This document shows positions 13,799 to 22,620 of a DNA stretch of 23,305 nt, in pieces. The DNA is from SIG447 sp045577075. Its GTDB lineage: Bacteria > Bacillota > Clostridia > UMGS1883 > UMGS1540. The notes below the pieces were generated by a model. That model ran no database searches. It saw only the letters and a list, made by a program, of their open reading frames with translations, and had not been told where the DNA came from. A program made the translations under genes and the position numbers. The stretch spans positions 1 to 23,305 of the forward strand of contig JAZNHR010000010.1 in NCBI GenBank assembly GCA_045577075.1, written 5' to 3'. Every line of letters begins with the position of its first letter. The stretch's first letter is position 1.

Positions 13799-14044
13799 AT
13801 GGAAACGAGGATTGCACATATCGGCATAATTGTCGAAAATCTGGACGCTACGGAAAAAATCAATCGAATTTTACATGAAGCCGGTGCGTACATTGTAGGC
13901 AGAATGGGGATTCCGTACAGAGAGAAAAATGTATCTGTTATCAGTATTGTGGTGGACGCGCCGGAAAAAGTGACAGCGGCAATTTCCGGTAAGCTTGGTA
14001 TGCTGGAGGGCGTGACGGCAAAAACCGTTTACGCGAAGGTATGA
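13799..14044 (+). CDS. TM1266-family [FeFe]-hydrogenase system regulator
   Basis: The 81-residue protein matches the small ACT/NikR-C-like family found beside [FeFe]-hydrogenase maturation genes and annotated as an iron-only hydrogenase system regulator. The opening pattern (TRIAHIGIIVENLDATEKIN) and the segment GRMGIPYREKNVSVISIVVDA fit it. No DNA-binding domain is present, so it may act by ligand binding or protein contact. AGGAGG lies only four bases before the ATG, immediately after the attenuator. The stop overlaps hydE (ATGA). Function is inferred from family context; the family's molecular role is poorly established. Confidence 0.88.
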   Translation: METRIAHIGIIVENLDATEKINRILHEAGAYIVGRMGIPYREKNVSVISIVVDAPEKVTAAISGKLGMLEGVTAKTVYAKV

Positions 14045-15060
14045 CGGCGGCAGAACACGCGGCAAAGCGGCTGGTGCGCGCGGGCACGCTTTCTAAAGAA
14101 GAAATTATACTGCTACTTGAAACAAACACGCAGGACGATTTTCTAAAAGCAGAGGCACGAAAAAAAGCAGATGCTGTTTTTGGAAAGACCATTTACTTGC
14201 GAGGGCTCATAGAAATCAGCAGCTACTGCAAAAATGACTGCTTGTATTGCGGCCTTCGCCGCAGTAACGAAAAAGCCGCGCGATACCGCCTGACGGATGA
14301 GGATATTTACGCTGCCGCGACGGAAGGCTACAAGGCAGGTCTTCGCACTTTTGTATTGCAGGGCGGTGAGGACGCGTATTTTTCGGACGACCGCGTTGTC
14401 GAGATTGTAAAAACACTGAAGCTGCGCCACCCCGATGCGGCTGTAACGCTTTCTTTAGGCGAAAAAACAAAGGCATCCTATGCCCGATATCGCGCAGTCG
14501 GTGCCGACCGCTATCTTCTGCGCCACGAAACGGCAAACGAAGCCCATTACGGGAAATTACACCCTTCTTCGATGCAACTTCAAAATCGCCTGCGGTGTCT
14601 AGCGGATTTAAAGGATTTAGGGTATCAGGTGGGCGCCGGGTTTATGGTGGGCTCGCCCTATCAAACGATGGAACATATTGCGGAGGATTTACTCTTTTTG
14701 AAAGCATTTCAGCCCCATATGATTGGTATTGGACCGTTTCTGCCGCAAAAAGATACGCCGCTTGGCGCATTCCCGGCAGGTGATTTGGGGCTTTGTGTAA
14801 AACTTATCGCGATTTTACGCCTTATGCATCCTCGTGTGCTTCTGCCTGCCACAACGGCGCTCGCCACGCTCTCGGAAACGGGCAGAGAAGAAGGCATTTT
14901 GGCAGGGGCAAACGTCGTCATGCCCAATCTTTCGCCCCCTTCGGTACGGGGTAAATACGCGATTTATGATGAAAAAGCATTTGAAACCATAGAAGCGGTT
15001 TCAGAAAGAATAAAAGCCATAGGCTATGAAATAAAAAGTGTACGAGGTGACTACCAATGA
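14041..15060 (+). CDS. hydE: [FeFe]-hydrogenase H-cluster maturase HydE (radical SAM)
   Basis: HydE is a radical SAM enzyme that acts on the iron-cysteine synthon made by HydG during assembly of the diiron subcluster. The 339-residue protein carries the SAM-cluster motif CxxxCxxC at Cys63, Cys67 and Cys70 (SSYCKNDCLYCG), and the family barrel follows (VLQGGED, LRHETAN, GFMVGSPYQT). The ATG overlaps the stop of the regulator gene (ATGA) and has GAAGG close upstream. hydG overlaps its stop in the same way, so the operon is translationally coupled throughout. It resembles BioB and PylB, but its place beside hydG and hydF makes HydE the secure call. Confidence 0.95.
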   Translation: MTAAEHAAKRLVRAGTLSKEEIILLLETNTQDDFLKAEARKKADAVFGKTIYLRGLIEISSYCKNDCLYCGLRRSNEKAARYRLTDEDIYAAATEGYKAGLRTFVLQGGEDAYFSDDRVVEIVKTLKLRHPDAAVTLSLGEKTKASYARYRAVGADRYLLRHETANEAHYGKLHPSSMQLQNRLRCLADLKDLGYQVGAGFMVGSPYQTMEHIAEDLLFLKAFQPHMIGIGPFLPQKDTPLGAFPAGDLGLCVKLIAILRLMHPRVLLPATTALATLSETGREEGILAGANVVMPNLSPPSVRGKYAIYDEKAFETIEAVSERIKAIGYEIKSVRGDYQ

Positions 15061-16469
15061 AATACGATGTAAAATCTATGAAGGCAGAAGAATTTATTAA
15101 CCACGCGGAAATTGAGGAAACCCTATTATATGCCGCCGCACACAAAGAAGATGCGGTACTCATCGATAAACTCATTGATAAAGCGGAAAAGGGTGGCGGG
15201 CTTGACCATCGGGAGGCGGCGGTGCTTTTAGAATGTACGCTGGAAGATAGAAACGCCAGAATGTTTCAGGTGGCAAATACCCTTAAGCAACGGCTGTACG
15301 GCAATCGCATTGTTATGTTTGCGCCGCTGTATCTTTCAAACTACTGTGTAAACGGCTGTATCTACTGTCCGTATCATCACGGAAACTGCACCATTCCCCG
15401 TAAAAAGCTGACCCAGGAGGAAATCCGTAAGGAAGTTATTGCATTACAGGATATGGGGCATAAGCGTCTGGCACTTGAGTCTGGGGAGGATCCGGTCAAT
15501 AATCCGCTGTCTTATATTCTCGAAAGTATTGATACGATATACAGTATAAAGCATAAAAACGGCGCAATTCGCCGTGTAAACGTCAATATTGCCGCTACCA
15601 CCGTGGAGAATTATAAAGCCTTACACGATGCGAAAATCGGCACCTACATTCTGTTTCAGGAAACGTACCATAAAGAAAACTATGAGCGGCTTCATCCCAC
15701 AGGGCCGAAGAGTAATTATGCCTACCACACGGAGGCGATGGATAGAGCTATGCAGGGCGGCATTGACGACGTGGGAATTGGTGTATTGTTTGGCCTGAAC
15801 CTCTACCGCTATGACTTCGTTGGGCTCCTCATGCATGCAGAGCATCTTGAGGCGGCAATGGGCGTAGGGCCCCACACCATCAGCGTGCCCCGTATCCGTC
15901 CTGCGGAAGGGGTGGACACAGATGAGTTTTCAGATGCGGTGGCAGATGATATTTTTGAAAAAATCGTTGCAGTCATTCGCCTTGCTGTGCCGTATACAGG
16001 CATGATTGTGTCTACCAGAGAATCCGCTAAAATGCGCGAACGACTCCTTAAAATCGGCGTTTCCCAGCTTTCCGGCGGCTCGAGAACAAGCGTCGGGGGA
16101 TACACGGAGGAAGATAATGAATCGATTCAATTTGAGATTGATGACAGACGCACGCTGGACGAAGTGGTGCATTGGCTACTTACGCTCGGCTATATTCCAA
16201 GCTTCTGCACCGCCTGCTACAGAGAAAATCGCACGGGCGATCGGTTTATGCAGCTTGTAAAGGCAGGACAGATTGCAAACTGCTGTCAGCCGAATGCCCT
16301 TATGACCTTACAGGAATATCTGGAGGACTATGCAAGCCCTGCGACAAGAATTGTAGGTGAAAAACTTATTCAAAAAGAACTTTTGCAAATTCCAAACGAA
16401 AAAGTACGGAAAATTGCCGAAGAGAATATTGCCAGAATGCACACGGGCAGCCGTGATTTCCGCTTCTAA
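15057..16469 (+). CDS. hydG: [FeFe]-hydrogenase maturase HydG (tyrosine lyase)
   Basis: HydG cleaves tyrosine to p-cresol and dehydroglycine, supplying the CO and cyanide ligands of the H-cluster. The 470-residue protein has the SAM-cluster motif at Cys97, Cys101 and Cys104 (NYCVNGCIYC). It also has the C-terminal auxiliary-cluster motif CX2CX22C at Cys384, Cys387 and Cys410, the spacing that separates HydG from ThiH. Around it are CTACYRENRTG and CCQPNALMT. The start overlaps the hydE stop (ATGA). An AGGAGG for hydF follows the stop. Confidence 0.97.
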   Translation: MKYDVKSMKAEEFINHAEIEETLLYAAAHKEDAVLIDKLIDKAEKGGGLDHREAAVLLECTLEDRNARMFQVANTLKQRLYGNRIVMFAPLYLSNYCVNGCIYCPYHHGNCTIPRKKLTQEEIRKEVIALQDMGHKRLALESGEDPVNNPLSYILESIDTIYSIKHKNGAIRRVNVNIAATTVENYKALHDAKIGTYILFQETYHKENYERLHPTGPKSNYAYHTEAMDRAMQGGIDDVGIGVLFGLNLYRYDFVGLLMHAEHLEAAMGVGPHTISVPRIRPAEGVDTDEFSDAVADDIFEKIVAVIRLAVPYTGMIVSTRESAKMRERLLKIGVSQLSGGSRTSVGGYTEEDNESIQFEIDDRRTLDEVVHWLLTLGYIPSFCTACYRENRTGDRFMQLVKAGQIANCCQPNALMTLQEYLEDYASPATRIVGEKLIQKELLQIPNEKVRKIAEENIARMHTGSRDFRF

Positions 16470-16482
16470 AGGAGGTAAAAAC

Positions 16483-17679
16483 GTGGATAAAACACCGAGA
16501 GGAGAGAGACTCCACATCGGGATTTTCGGCAGACGAAACGCCGGCAAATCCTCGTTTATCAATGCCCTTACTGAACAAGATATTGCCATTGTATCAGATA
16601 CTTTGGGTACAACGGCGGACCCGGTGTATAAAAATATGGAAATCCGAGGCGTGGGTCCCTGTGTGCTCATTGATACCGCCGGCTTTGACGACGTTGGCAA
16701 ACTTGGAACGCTTCGAGTGGAGAAAACGGAGAAGGTACTGGAAAAGGTAGATGTGGCGGTTTTAGTTTTTGCCGATACCTTTGGAAAAGAAGAGACAGAA
16801 TGGGCAGAAAAATGTAAAGCGCGTAAAATTTCCATTCTGCCTGTTATGAATAAAACAGATATATCAAAAGACCTTGTCGAAAGCGAAAAGGCGGAAAAAG
16901 TATGTAAAAATGCCGTGCTTTTTGTCAGCGCAAAAGAAGGAACGGGATTTGAAAAGGTAAAAGAAGTTTTGAAGACTTTTGGCACAGAGGACAGAAGCAT
17001 TACGGGTAGAGTCGCAAAACCGGGCGATCACGTCATGCTCGTCATGCCCCAGGATGCATCTGCACCGAAAGGACGGCTGATTTTGCCACAGGTACAAACC
17101 ATTCGGGAGCTTCTTGATCGCGGGTGCATCACTACCTGTGTAACACCGGAAACAATGGAATCGGCACTTTCTAGGTGTTCTGCATTACCCGATTTAATTA
17201 TTACGGATTCCCAGGCCTTTAAAGATGTTTATGCCAAAACACCTGAAGGCGTGCGTCTAACCTCTTTTTCGGTGCTTTTAGCAGACGTGAAGGGAGATGC
17301 AGAAATTTTTGTGGAAGGCACAAAGGCTATTGATGCGCTAAAGGAAGGGGACAGGGTTCTCATCGCGGAAGCCTGTACCCATGCACCACAAACAGAAGAT
17401 ATCGGCAGAGTGAAAATTCCGACACTTCTCCGCAAAAAGGTGGGAGATGGTCTTATAATTGATGTAGTAGGCGGTGACGATTTTCCTGCTGATTTATCGC
17501 CCTACAGCCTGGTTATCCATTGTGGAGCCTGTATGTTTAACCGCCGCCATGTGCTTTCGCGAATTGCACAAGCAGAAAATGCCGACGTCCCCATTACAAA
17601 CTACGGCATGACCATTGCAAAGCTTACGGGCATCCTCGATAAAGTCGTCATTCCCGGCGCCACAGATTGGCGCAACTAA
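16483..17679 (+). CDS. hydF: [FeFe]-hydrogenase maturase HydF (GTPase scaffold)
   Basis: HydF is the GTPase scaffold that carries the diiron precursor and delivers it to the hydrogenase. The GTG start at 16483 follows GGAGGT by seven bases and gives 398 residues; a longer reading from 16357 would overlap hydG by over 100 bases and has no ribosome site. GTPase motifs are GRRNAGKSS (16-24), DTAG (64-67) and NKTD (123-126). The C-terminal cluster ligands are C-x-H (Cys298, His300) and HCxxC (Cys347, Cys350), 45 residues apart. It ends the maturation operon; no HydA or electron-bifurcating subunit is present in this window. Confidence 0.96.
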   Translation: MDKTPRGERLHIGIFGRRNAGKSSFINALTEQDIAIVSDTLGTTADPVYKNMEIRGVGPCVLIDTAGFDDVGKLGTLRVEKTEKVLEKVDVAVLVFADTFGKEETEWAEKCKARKISILPVMNKTDISKDLVESEKAEKVCKNAVLFVSAKEGTGFEKVKEVLKTFGTEDRSITGRVAKPGDHVMLVMPQDASAPKGRLILPQVQTIRELLDRGCITTCVTPETMESALSRCSALPDLIITDSQAFKDVYAKTPEGVRLTSFSVLLADVKGDAEIFVEGTKAIDALKEGDRVLIAEACTHAPQTEDIGRVKIPTLLRKKVGDGLIIDVVGGDDFPADLSPYSLVIHCGACMFNRRHVLSRIAQAENADVPITNYGMTIAKLTGILDKVVIPGATDWRN

Positions 17680-17840
17680 GTTTGCCCTGCCGGACAAGTG
17701 AAGTTATCTGCGATAGTGAAGTTTACTTTGTAAGTGAAGTTCTGCCTTTCGGCAGAGCGGCAAACTTAACTCCACTTTTGCATAGCAAAAACTTCGCTGC
17801 GAAAGCAACTTCACTTGAGCAATGCTCAAAACTTCACTAA
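17678..17840. repeat. Hairpin-mosaic repeat of AAGTGAAGTT units
   Basis: AGTGAAGTT occurs three times in direct orientation (17697-17705, 17715-17723, 17733-17741). Its complement AACTTCACT occurs at 17807-17815 and 17830-17838, with decayed copies near 17765 and 17791. Nearly every spacer is a mini-palindrome: ATC-TGC-GAT, TAC-TTT-GTA, CTGCC-TTTC-GGCAG, TTTTGC-ATA-GCAAAA, TTCGC-T-GCGAA, GAGC-AAT-GCTC. AAGTTTGCC (17678-17686) also has its complement at 17759-17767, partly inside the hydF stop codon. No ORF or transposase is present. It looks like an intergenic repeat element, perhaps a non-autonomous mobile or RNA-structured unit. Confidence 0.8.
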
Positions 17841-17874
17841 AGCTTATATTTTTAATTAAACTTTATATCCTTTC

Positions 17875-17903
17875 TTGACGCGAACGCAAATCATGGCTAT
17901 ACT
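17875..17903 (+). promoter_or_regulatory. Promoter of the WG-repeat/SLH gene
   Basis: TTGACG (17875-17880), 17-base spacer and TATACT (17898-17903). The start near 17910 leaves only about 15 nt before the ATG at 17925, including AGGGGTGAT. Confidence 0.8.
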
Positions 17904-17924
17904 ATTAAAAAGGGGTGATTTTTA

Positions 17925-20696
17925 ATGAAAAAATGTATTTGTTTTATGCTAAGCTGTTTGTTTTTTCAGTTCATTCTTCCCATTTGTTCATTTGCTGAGG
18001 GAGAAAAAGATACGTTGCCATATGTTATAGAGGCGCAATACAACTCTGCCGCAGAATTTAATAAGTATGGTATTGCAAAGGTTCAGCTAGAACCGGCTGA
18101 AGAAAGTGGCGAGGGCTTGGTTGGCATTATCAATCTAAAGGGCGAAAGAATATTCGGCTTTGACGGCACAAAATTTGTAATTCGCAAAAATGGACTAATT
18201 ATGGCACTCGGGGAAAACGATAAAGCGGCCTTTTTCAGTAGCGAAGGAAAACAGCTTACGGATTATGTATATGAAACCTTTAAAAGAGTGCAATCAAAAA
18301 CGCCCCACGAGGTAACGTATCCTTATCTTACCGATCGCCACGACGGTGACGGCGAAAGTGATTTGGTTCCCATTTGTAGAGATGGAAAATTTGGTTTTAT
18401 TAACAGTCGGGGCGAAGAAGCGATTGCCCCCACGTTTGACTATGTTTTCGGATTTTATGAAGGGATATCTAAAATCGGCTATGACGGTGTGCTTAGCGAA
18501 TACGGAACGTACACAGAATGTATGTACGGCTATGTAAACGAAAACGGACAAGTACTTCCTACCGGTAAACTTTGGGAAGCGTCTAATTTTTCGCACGGCT
18601 ATGCAATAATTGCGGATGGACAGTATAAAGTAATTGATAAAAACTGTAATGAAGTACATTTTTCAACCGGTGATTTCGATTTTATAGAAACAAATGGCAA
18701 TTTTATTTTAGCAGGTCACGATGGTGGTCATATTGTGCTTGATATGAACGGCAATTTTTTATCGGATTGGGCATCGAACATTCAACTGTTTGGCAAAAGC
18801 TTTATTATAGGACAAAAGCAAATTGCAGATATAAATGGTAATATTATATATACAGCGCCCGAAGATGTGCGAATCAATTTCAATAGAAAAGGTAGCCCTG
18901 TCGCAACCATATATAAAGCGGTCGTGCAAAATAGGGTTGAGGTGCTTGTAAACGGTCTTGTCAATCAGGATGGCAAGGTTGTAATAGAACCGAGCTATAA
19001 AGGACTCAGAGAAGTTGCCGAAGGGATTTTTTGGACACCGGACAGCTACTCGCTGTTTGATGTAAACGGCAACAGTATAGCAGAAATAGACGGGTATGCG
19101 GTGAGTGCATTTAATATCTTTTCTTATAAATTATTACCTGTACAAAGCTACGAATCTCACAAATGGGGATATGTGGAACTACCGGCGACAGAAAACCCCC
19201 ATGTTTCAAAATATACAGAGTCTAGTATATACAAAGTTTATACGGTATATAATACCGACTATGGTACAGTGCTGTATTTACAGGTTGTAGGCGCCCCACA
19301 TGCCACAGGGCCTTTTCTGTTGCTTATCCGTGAAAACGGAGAAGAGACAAACCTTTCAGAAGGGGTATCAAGGGAAACGCCTTGGGCGCACCCTGTGCAC
19401 AATGACATAAAGATTTCCGAAGATGGCAGATATGTCACATTTAATGTTTCGTTTGATGAACGCTCCGCAGGAAATATGCAAAATGGTAACTATGTTGTTT
19501 TGCACGATGCCGGAACCTATTATTACAAAGCGGACCTTGAAACGGGCGTGACGATTGAAACACATTTTGTGCCGCTTGATACAATGGGCGAAGATGTTGT
19601 TTCCGCTTGGGCAAAACCGGAAGTTGAAAAAGCAATTGACCTTGGTTTTGTTCCGATTACGCTTCGGGAGAGTTACAAACGGAATATTACCCGTGCAGAA
19701 TTTGCAAATATGGCAATGGATTTTCTATCTTTTTCTTACGGCTATTCCAATGCAACAAGGCTAAAAACATGGTCGGAATATGACTACAGTAAGGATGGCA
19801 CTGTCAACACTTACTTTTTAGATGCTTATTGCCACGCAAAACCCGACAGAAATGGAGAGTCATTTATGTCGGGGGATAAGAAGTATGAATACAATTCAAA
19901 TATCAAGATAACTATGGCAGAGCCATTTAAAAAAACAGAAGATTTTTTATACTACGAGTCGGTGATAGCAGCATATAACATAGGCATAGTAAATGGTGTG
20001 AGTGAGACGGAGTTTAACCCGAATGGCGATATTACACGTCAGGAAGCTGCGGCAATGCTTATGCGTGTTTACGGAAATTACGGTGCGCTTAAAGATGCAT
20101 CGAATGACTATATATTTGCAGACGATGATATAATTGCAGATTGGGCAAAAGAGGACGTTTACGGGATAAACCGTCTTGGCGTAATGCAAGGTATTGGAGA
20201 CGATATATTTGCACCCCTTGACAACTACACGGTGGAGCAAGCTATCGCAACATTTTTAAGACTTTATGAGAAAGCACCCATAAGCCGAAAAAATAAAAAT
20301 ATTACGCCGCTTCTAGACTTTGAATTTGAAAAAGAAAAACTGCTTGAGGGTAACCCTGCCGGCAAAGGATGGGTAAAAGCAAAAGAAAAAGAATCTGTTT
20401 TTGATGACTATACCATATTGCAAGGGGCATGGGACATGCGGCATTATGGCGAAAGTGATATTATTTATGTTTTCTATAAAAGCGGCGGCGTAACAACATT
20501 ATACTATGGGCAGTTAACATCAAAAGTGGAAATAGATGCTGAAAAACATATAATTCACTATAGTGCCAAAATCCCCGATACTTTCCGTCTGTACAATCAG
20601 CTTTGCGGTAGCGAAAAGGTGTATACTGCAGGAGAGTATATGTTTGAAAGGGATATAGAAACAGGAAATATAGTCAGCCTAATTCGTTTAAGCTAA
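17925..20696 (+). CDS. Secreted WG-repeat protein with S-layer-homology domains
   Basis: This is a 923-residue exported surface protein of unknown specific function. It begins with a signal peptide (MKKCICFMLSCLF..., likely cleaved after CSFA near residue 24). WG (KWG)-type repeats follow over about 40-400, for example GFINSRGEEAIAPTFDYV (about 157), YGYVNENGQVLP (about 201) and GLVNQDGKVVIEPSY (about 343). A central region (about 430-550) is unassigned. Three SLH-like units run at about 558-790, marked by ITRAEFANMA, ITRQEAAAMLMRVYG and YTVEQAIATFLRLYE. A C-terminal domain of about 130 residues follows (DIIYVFYKSGGVTTLYYG). SLH units usually anchor to pyruvylated wall polymers. Here they are internal, not terminal. 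By eye the gene is AT-richer than hydF and pckG. Confidence 0.85.
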   Translation: MKKCICFMLSCLFFQFILPICSFAEGEKDTLPYVIEAQYNSAAEFNKYGIAKVQLEPAEESGEGLVGIINLKGERIFGFDGTKFVIRKNGLIMALGENDKAAFFSSEGKQLTDYVYETFKRVQSKTPHEVTYPYLTDRHDGDGESDLVPICRDGKFGFINSRGEEAIAPTFDYVFGFYEGISKIGYDGVLSEYGTYTECMYGYVNENGQVLPTGKLWEASNFSHGYAIIADGQYKVIDKNCNEVHFSTGDFDFIETNGNFILAGHDGGHIVLDMNGNFLSDWASNIQLFGKSFIIGQKQIADINGNIIYTAPEDVRINFNRKGSPVATIYKAVVQNRVEVLVNGLVNQDGKVVIEPSYKGLREVAEGIFWTPDSYSLFDVNGNSIAEIDGYAVSAFNIFSYKLLPVQSYESHKWGYVELPATENPHVSKYTESSIYKVYTVYNTDYGTVLYLQVVGAPHATGPFLLLIRENGEETNLSEGVSRETPWAHPVHNDIKISEDGRYVTFNVSFDERSAGNMQNGNYVVLHDAGTYYYKADLETGVTIETHFVPLDTMGEDVVSAWAKPEVEKAIDLGFVPITLRESYKRNITRAEFANMAMDFLSFSYGYSNATRLKTWSEYDYSKDGTVNTYFLDAYCHAKPDRNGESFMSGDKKYEYNSNIKITMAEPFKKTEDFLYYESVIAAYNIGIVNGVSETEFNPNGDITRQEAAAMLMRVYGNYGALKDASNDYIFADDDIIADWAKEDVYGINRLGVMQGIGDDIFAPLDNYTVEQAIATFLRLYEKAPISRKNKNITPLLDFEFEKEKLLEGNPAGKGWVKAKEKESVFDDYTILQGAWDMRHYGESDIIYVFYKSGGVTTLYYGQLTSKVEIDAEKHIIHYSAKIPDTFRLYNQLCGSEKVYTAGEYMFERDIETGNIVSLIRLS

Positions 20697-20698
20697 AA

Positions 20699-20729
20699 AA
20701 AGAGAACCTTCAATCTGAAGGTTCTCTTT
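20699..20729. terminator. Bidirectional terminator, SLH gene / pckG
   Basis: 14-bp stem AAAGAGAACCTTCA and complement with a 3-base loop. The minus-strand side runs into seven T, an excellent pckG terminator; the plus-strand side has GCTTTTAT. Confidence 0.88.
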
Positions 20730-20747
20730 GCTTTTATAAAGCTTTAA

Positions 20748-22520
20748 TTATTTAAGGTTAGCTTCAAGCTTTGCGAGCTGGTCTGCAATAGCCTTCGGCA
20801 GCTTATCGCCAAACTGTGCAAAGTATTCCTTAATGCCGTCCACTTCGCCTGCCCATACTTCCTTGTCAACGCTGAGGAGCTCGTCTAAGGTAGCAGCATC
20901 AATGTCAAGACCGGTAAGGTCAAGGTCAGCGGCCTTCGGCAGGTAACCGATTGCAGTTTCGGTAGCATCTGCTTTGCCCTCGCAGCGGTCTAAAATCCAG
21001 TTGAGGACACGCATGTTGTCACCGAAGCCCGGCCACATGAAGTTGCCTTCTTCGTCCTGACGGAACCAGTTTACGTGGAAGATGGACGGTGCCTTGTCGC
21101 CAAGCTTTTCGCCCATTTCGAGCCAGTGTGCAAAGTAGTCAGCCATGTTATAGCCGCAGAAGGGCTTCATAGCCATGGGGTCGCGGCGAACAACACCAAC
21201 CTGACCTGCAGCAGCTGCTGTAGTTTCAGATGCCATGGTAGCACCTACGAACACACCGTGTTCCCAATCTCTTGCCTGGTATACCAGCGGTGCGGTCTTA
21301 GCGCGTCTGCCGCCGAATACGATAGCGGAAATCGGAACACCTGCGGGATTCTCAAATTCAGAAGAGATGCAGGGGCAGTTCTTTGCAGGTGCGGTAAAGC
21401 GGGAGTTGGGATGTGCAAGCTTGTTGCCTTCTGCAGTAAATTCCTTGCCGTTAACCTTTGCGCCCTTCCATTCAGTTGCATCTGCCGGGGGATTCTTATC
21501 GAGACCTTCCCACCATACGGTATTGTCTTCGTTGTTAATTGCAACGTTTGTAAAGATGGTGCCCTGACGGGTAGAAGCGAGTGCGTTGAAGTTCGTCTTT
21601 TCGCTTGTGCCGGGGGCAACACCGAAGAAGCCGGCTTCGGGGTTAATGGCATAAAGTCTGCCGTCTTCGCCGATTCTCAGCCATGCAATGTCGTCACCAA
21701 CAGTCCAAACCTTGTAGCCCTTTTCCTTGAGGTATGCCGGGGGAATGAGCATAGCCAGATTCGTCTTACCGCAGGCAGACGGGAATGCTGCTGCGATGTA
21801 TTTAATTTCGCCCTTCGGATTTTCAAGGCCGAGGATGAGCATGTGTTCTGCCATCCAGCCTTCCTGTTTACCGAGGTAGGAAGCAATACGAAGTGCGAAA
21901 CACTTTTTGCCGAGAAGCACGTTACCGCCGTAAGCGGAGTTGATGGACCAGATGGTTGCATCCTGGGGGAACTGAACGATGTAGCGTTCTTCAGGATTTA
22001 CATCCTTCTTTGCATGGAGGCACTTTACGAAGTCATCGCTGTCGCCAAGGCAGTCCATAACGGCCTTGCCAACACGTGTCATAATTGCCATGTTAAGTAC
22101 AACGTAAATGCTGTCTGTAAGCTCAATACCAATCTTGGAGAAGGGAGAGCCGATAGGACCCATGGAGTAGGGTACAACATACATGGTGCGACCCTTCATG
22201 GAGCCGTTATACAGATTACGCAGCTTTGCGTACATTTCAGCGGGATCCATCCAGTTGTTGGTGGGGCCTGCTTCTTCCTTGGTGCGTGCGCAGATGAAGG
22301 TTCTGTCTTCAACGCGAGCAACGTCGTCTTCTGCAGTTCTGTGGTAGTAGCAGCCGGGAAGCTTCTCTTCGTTGAGCTTTAAGATTTCACCGGATGCACA
22401 AGCCTCTTTGCGCAGTGCTTCCAGCTGTTCTTCGCTGCCGTCAATCCAGACGATTTCGTCCGGTTTGCACATGGAGACCATATCGTCAAGCCATGCTTTG
22501 ACACTTTTGTTTGTTGTCAT
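20748..22520 (-). CDS. pckG: Phosphoenolpyruvate carboxykinase (GTP)
   Basis: PckG interconverts oxaloacetate and PEP with GTP/GDP. In anaerobes it can run towards oxaloacetate for fermentation. The 590-residue protein is of the GTP family, not the ATP family. The P-loop is FPSACGKTN (246-254) with the hallmark reactive Cys250, preceded by YGGN (197-200) and the PYSMGP loop (117-122). AGGAG nine bases before the ATG supports the start. The gene has its own strong promoter, overlapped by a perfect 7-1-7 palindrome that may be an operator. It ends in a strong terminator and converges on the SLH gene. Confidence 0.97.
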   Translation of the reverse strand: MTTNKSVKAWLDDMVSMCKPDEIVWIDGSEEQLEALRKEACASGEILKLNEEKLPGCYYHRTAEDDVARVEDRTFICARTKEEAGPTNNWMDPAEMYAKLRNLYNGSMKGRTMYVVPYSMGPIGSPFSKIGIELTDSIYVVLNMAIMTRVGKAVMDCLGDSDDFVKCLHAKKDVNPEERYIVQFPQDATIWSINSAYGGNVLLGKKCFALRIASYLGKQEGWMAEHMLILGLENPKGEIKYIAAAFPSACGKTNLAMLIPPAYLKEKGYKVWTVGDDIAWLRIGEDGRLYAINPEAGFFGVAPGTSEKTNFNALASTRQGTIFTNVAINNEDNTVWWEGLDKNPPADATEWKGAKVNGKEFTAEGNKLAHPNSRFTAPAKNCPCISSEFENPAGVPISAIVFGGRRAKTAPLVYQARDWEHGVFVGATMASETTAAAAGQVGVVRRDPMAMKPFCGYNMADYFAHWLEMGEKLGDKAPSIFHVNWFRQDEEGNFMWPGFGDNMRVLNWILDRCEGKADATETAIGYLPKAADLDLTGLDIDAATLDELLSVDKEVWAGEVDGIKEYFAQFGDKLPKAIADQLAKLEANLK

Positions 22521-22562
22521 TTCAAAACACTCCTTTGCATTATTGGTTTACAAATTCACCTA

Positions 22563-22577
22563 TTGTATAGTATACAA
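22563..22577. promoter_or_regulatory. Palindromic operator candidate over the pckG promoter
   Basis: TTGTATA-G-TATACAA is a perfect inverted repeat of 7+1+7 that covers the pckG -10 hexamer and extends to the expected start. A dimeric repressor bound here would block transcription. No regulator gene is adjacent. Part of the symmetry follows from the -10 sequence itself. Confidence 0.45.
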
Positions 22578-22597
22578 CAAAATTTTGGTTTTTGCAA
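22569..22597 (-). promoter_or_regulatory. Promoter of pckG
   Basis: On the minus strand TTGCAA (22592-22597), 17-base spacer and TATACT (22569-22574). The start near 22562 gives a leader of about 40 nt. Confidence 0.85.
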
Positions 22598-22620
22598 CAC
22601 TTTTTTCAGTTTTTTTTAAA

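Noticed and set aside
16357..16482. Longer HydF reading from 16357
   Set aside because: It would overlap hydG by over 100 bases; the GTG at 16483 has GGAGGT directly upstream and places the GTPase motif at the normal distance.
17678..17840. CRISPR array
   Set aside because: Repeat units are only about ten bases, spacers are 9-14 bases and palindromic, orientation flips halfway, and no cas genes are present.
21075..22382. 435-residue plus-strand ORF opposite pckG
   Set aside because: It is a long open frame caused by codon bias of the strongly conserved pckG on the other strand; Cys-rich, no recognisable domain.
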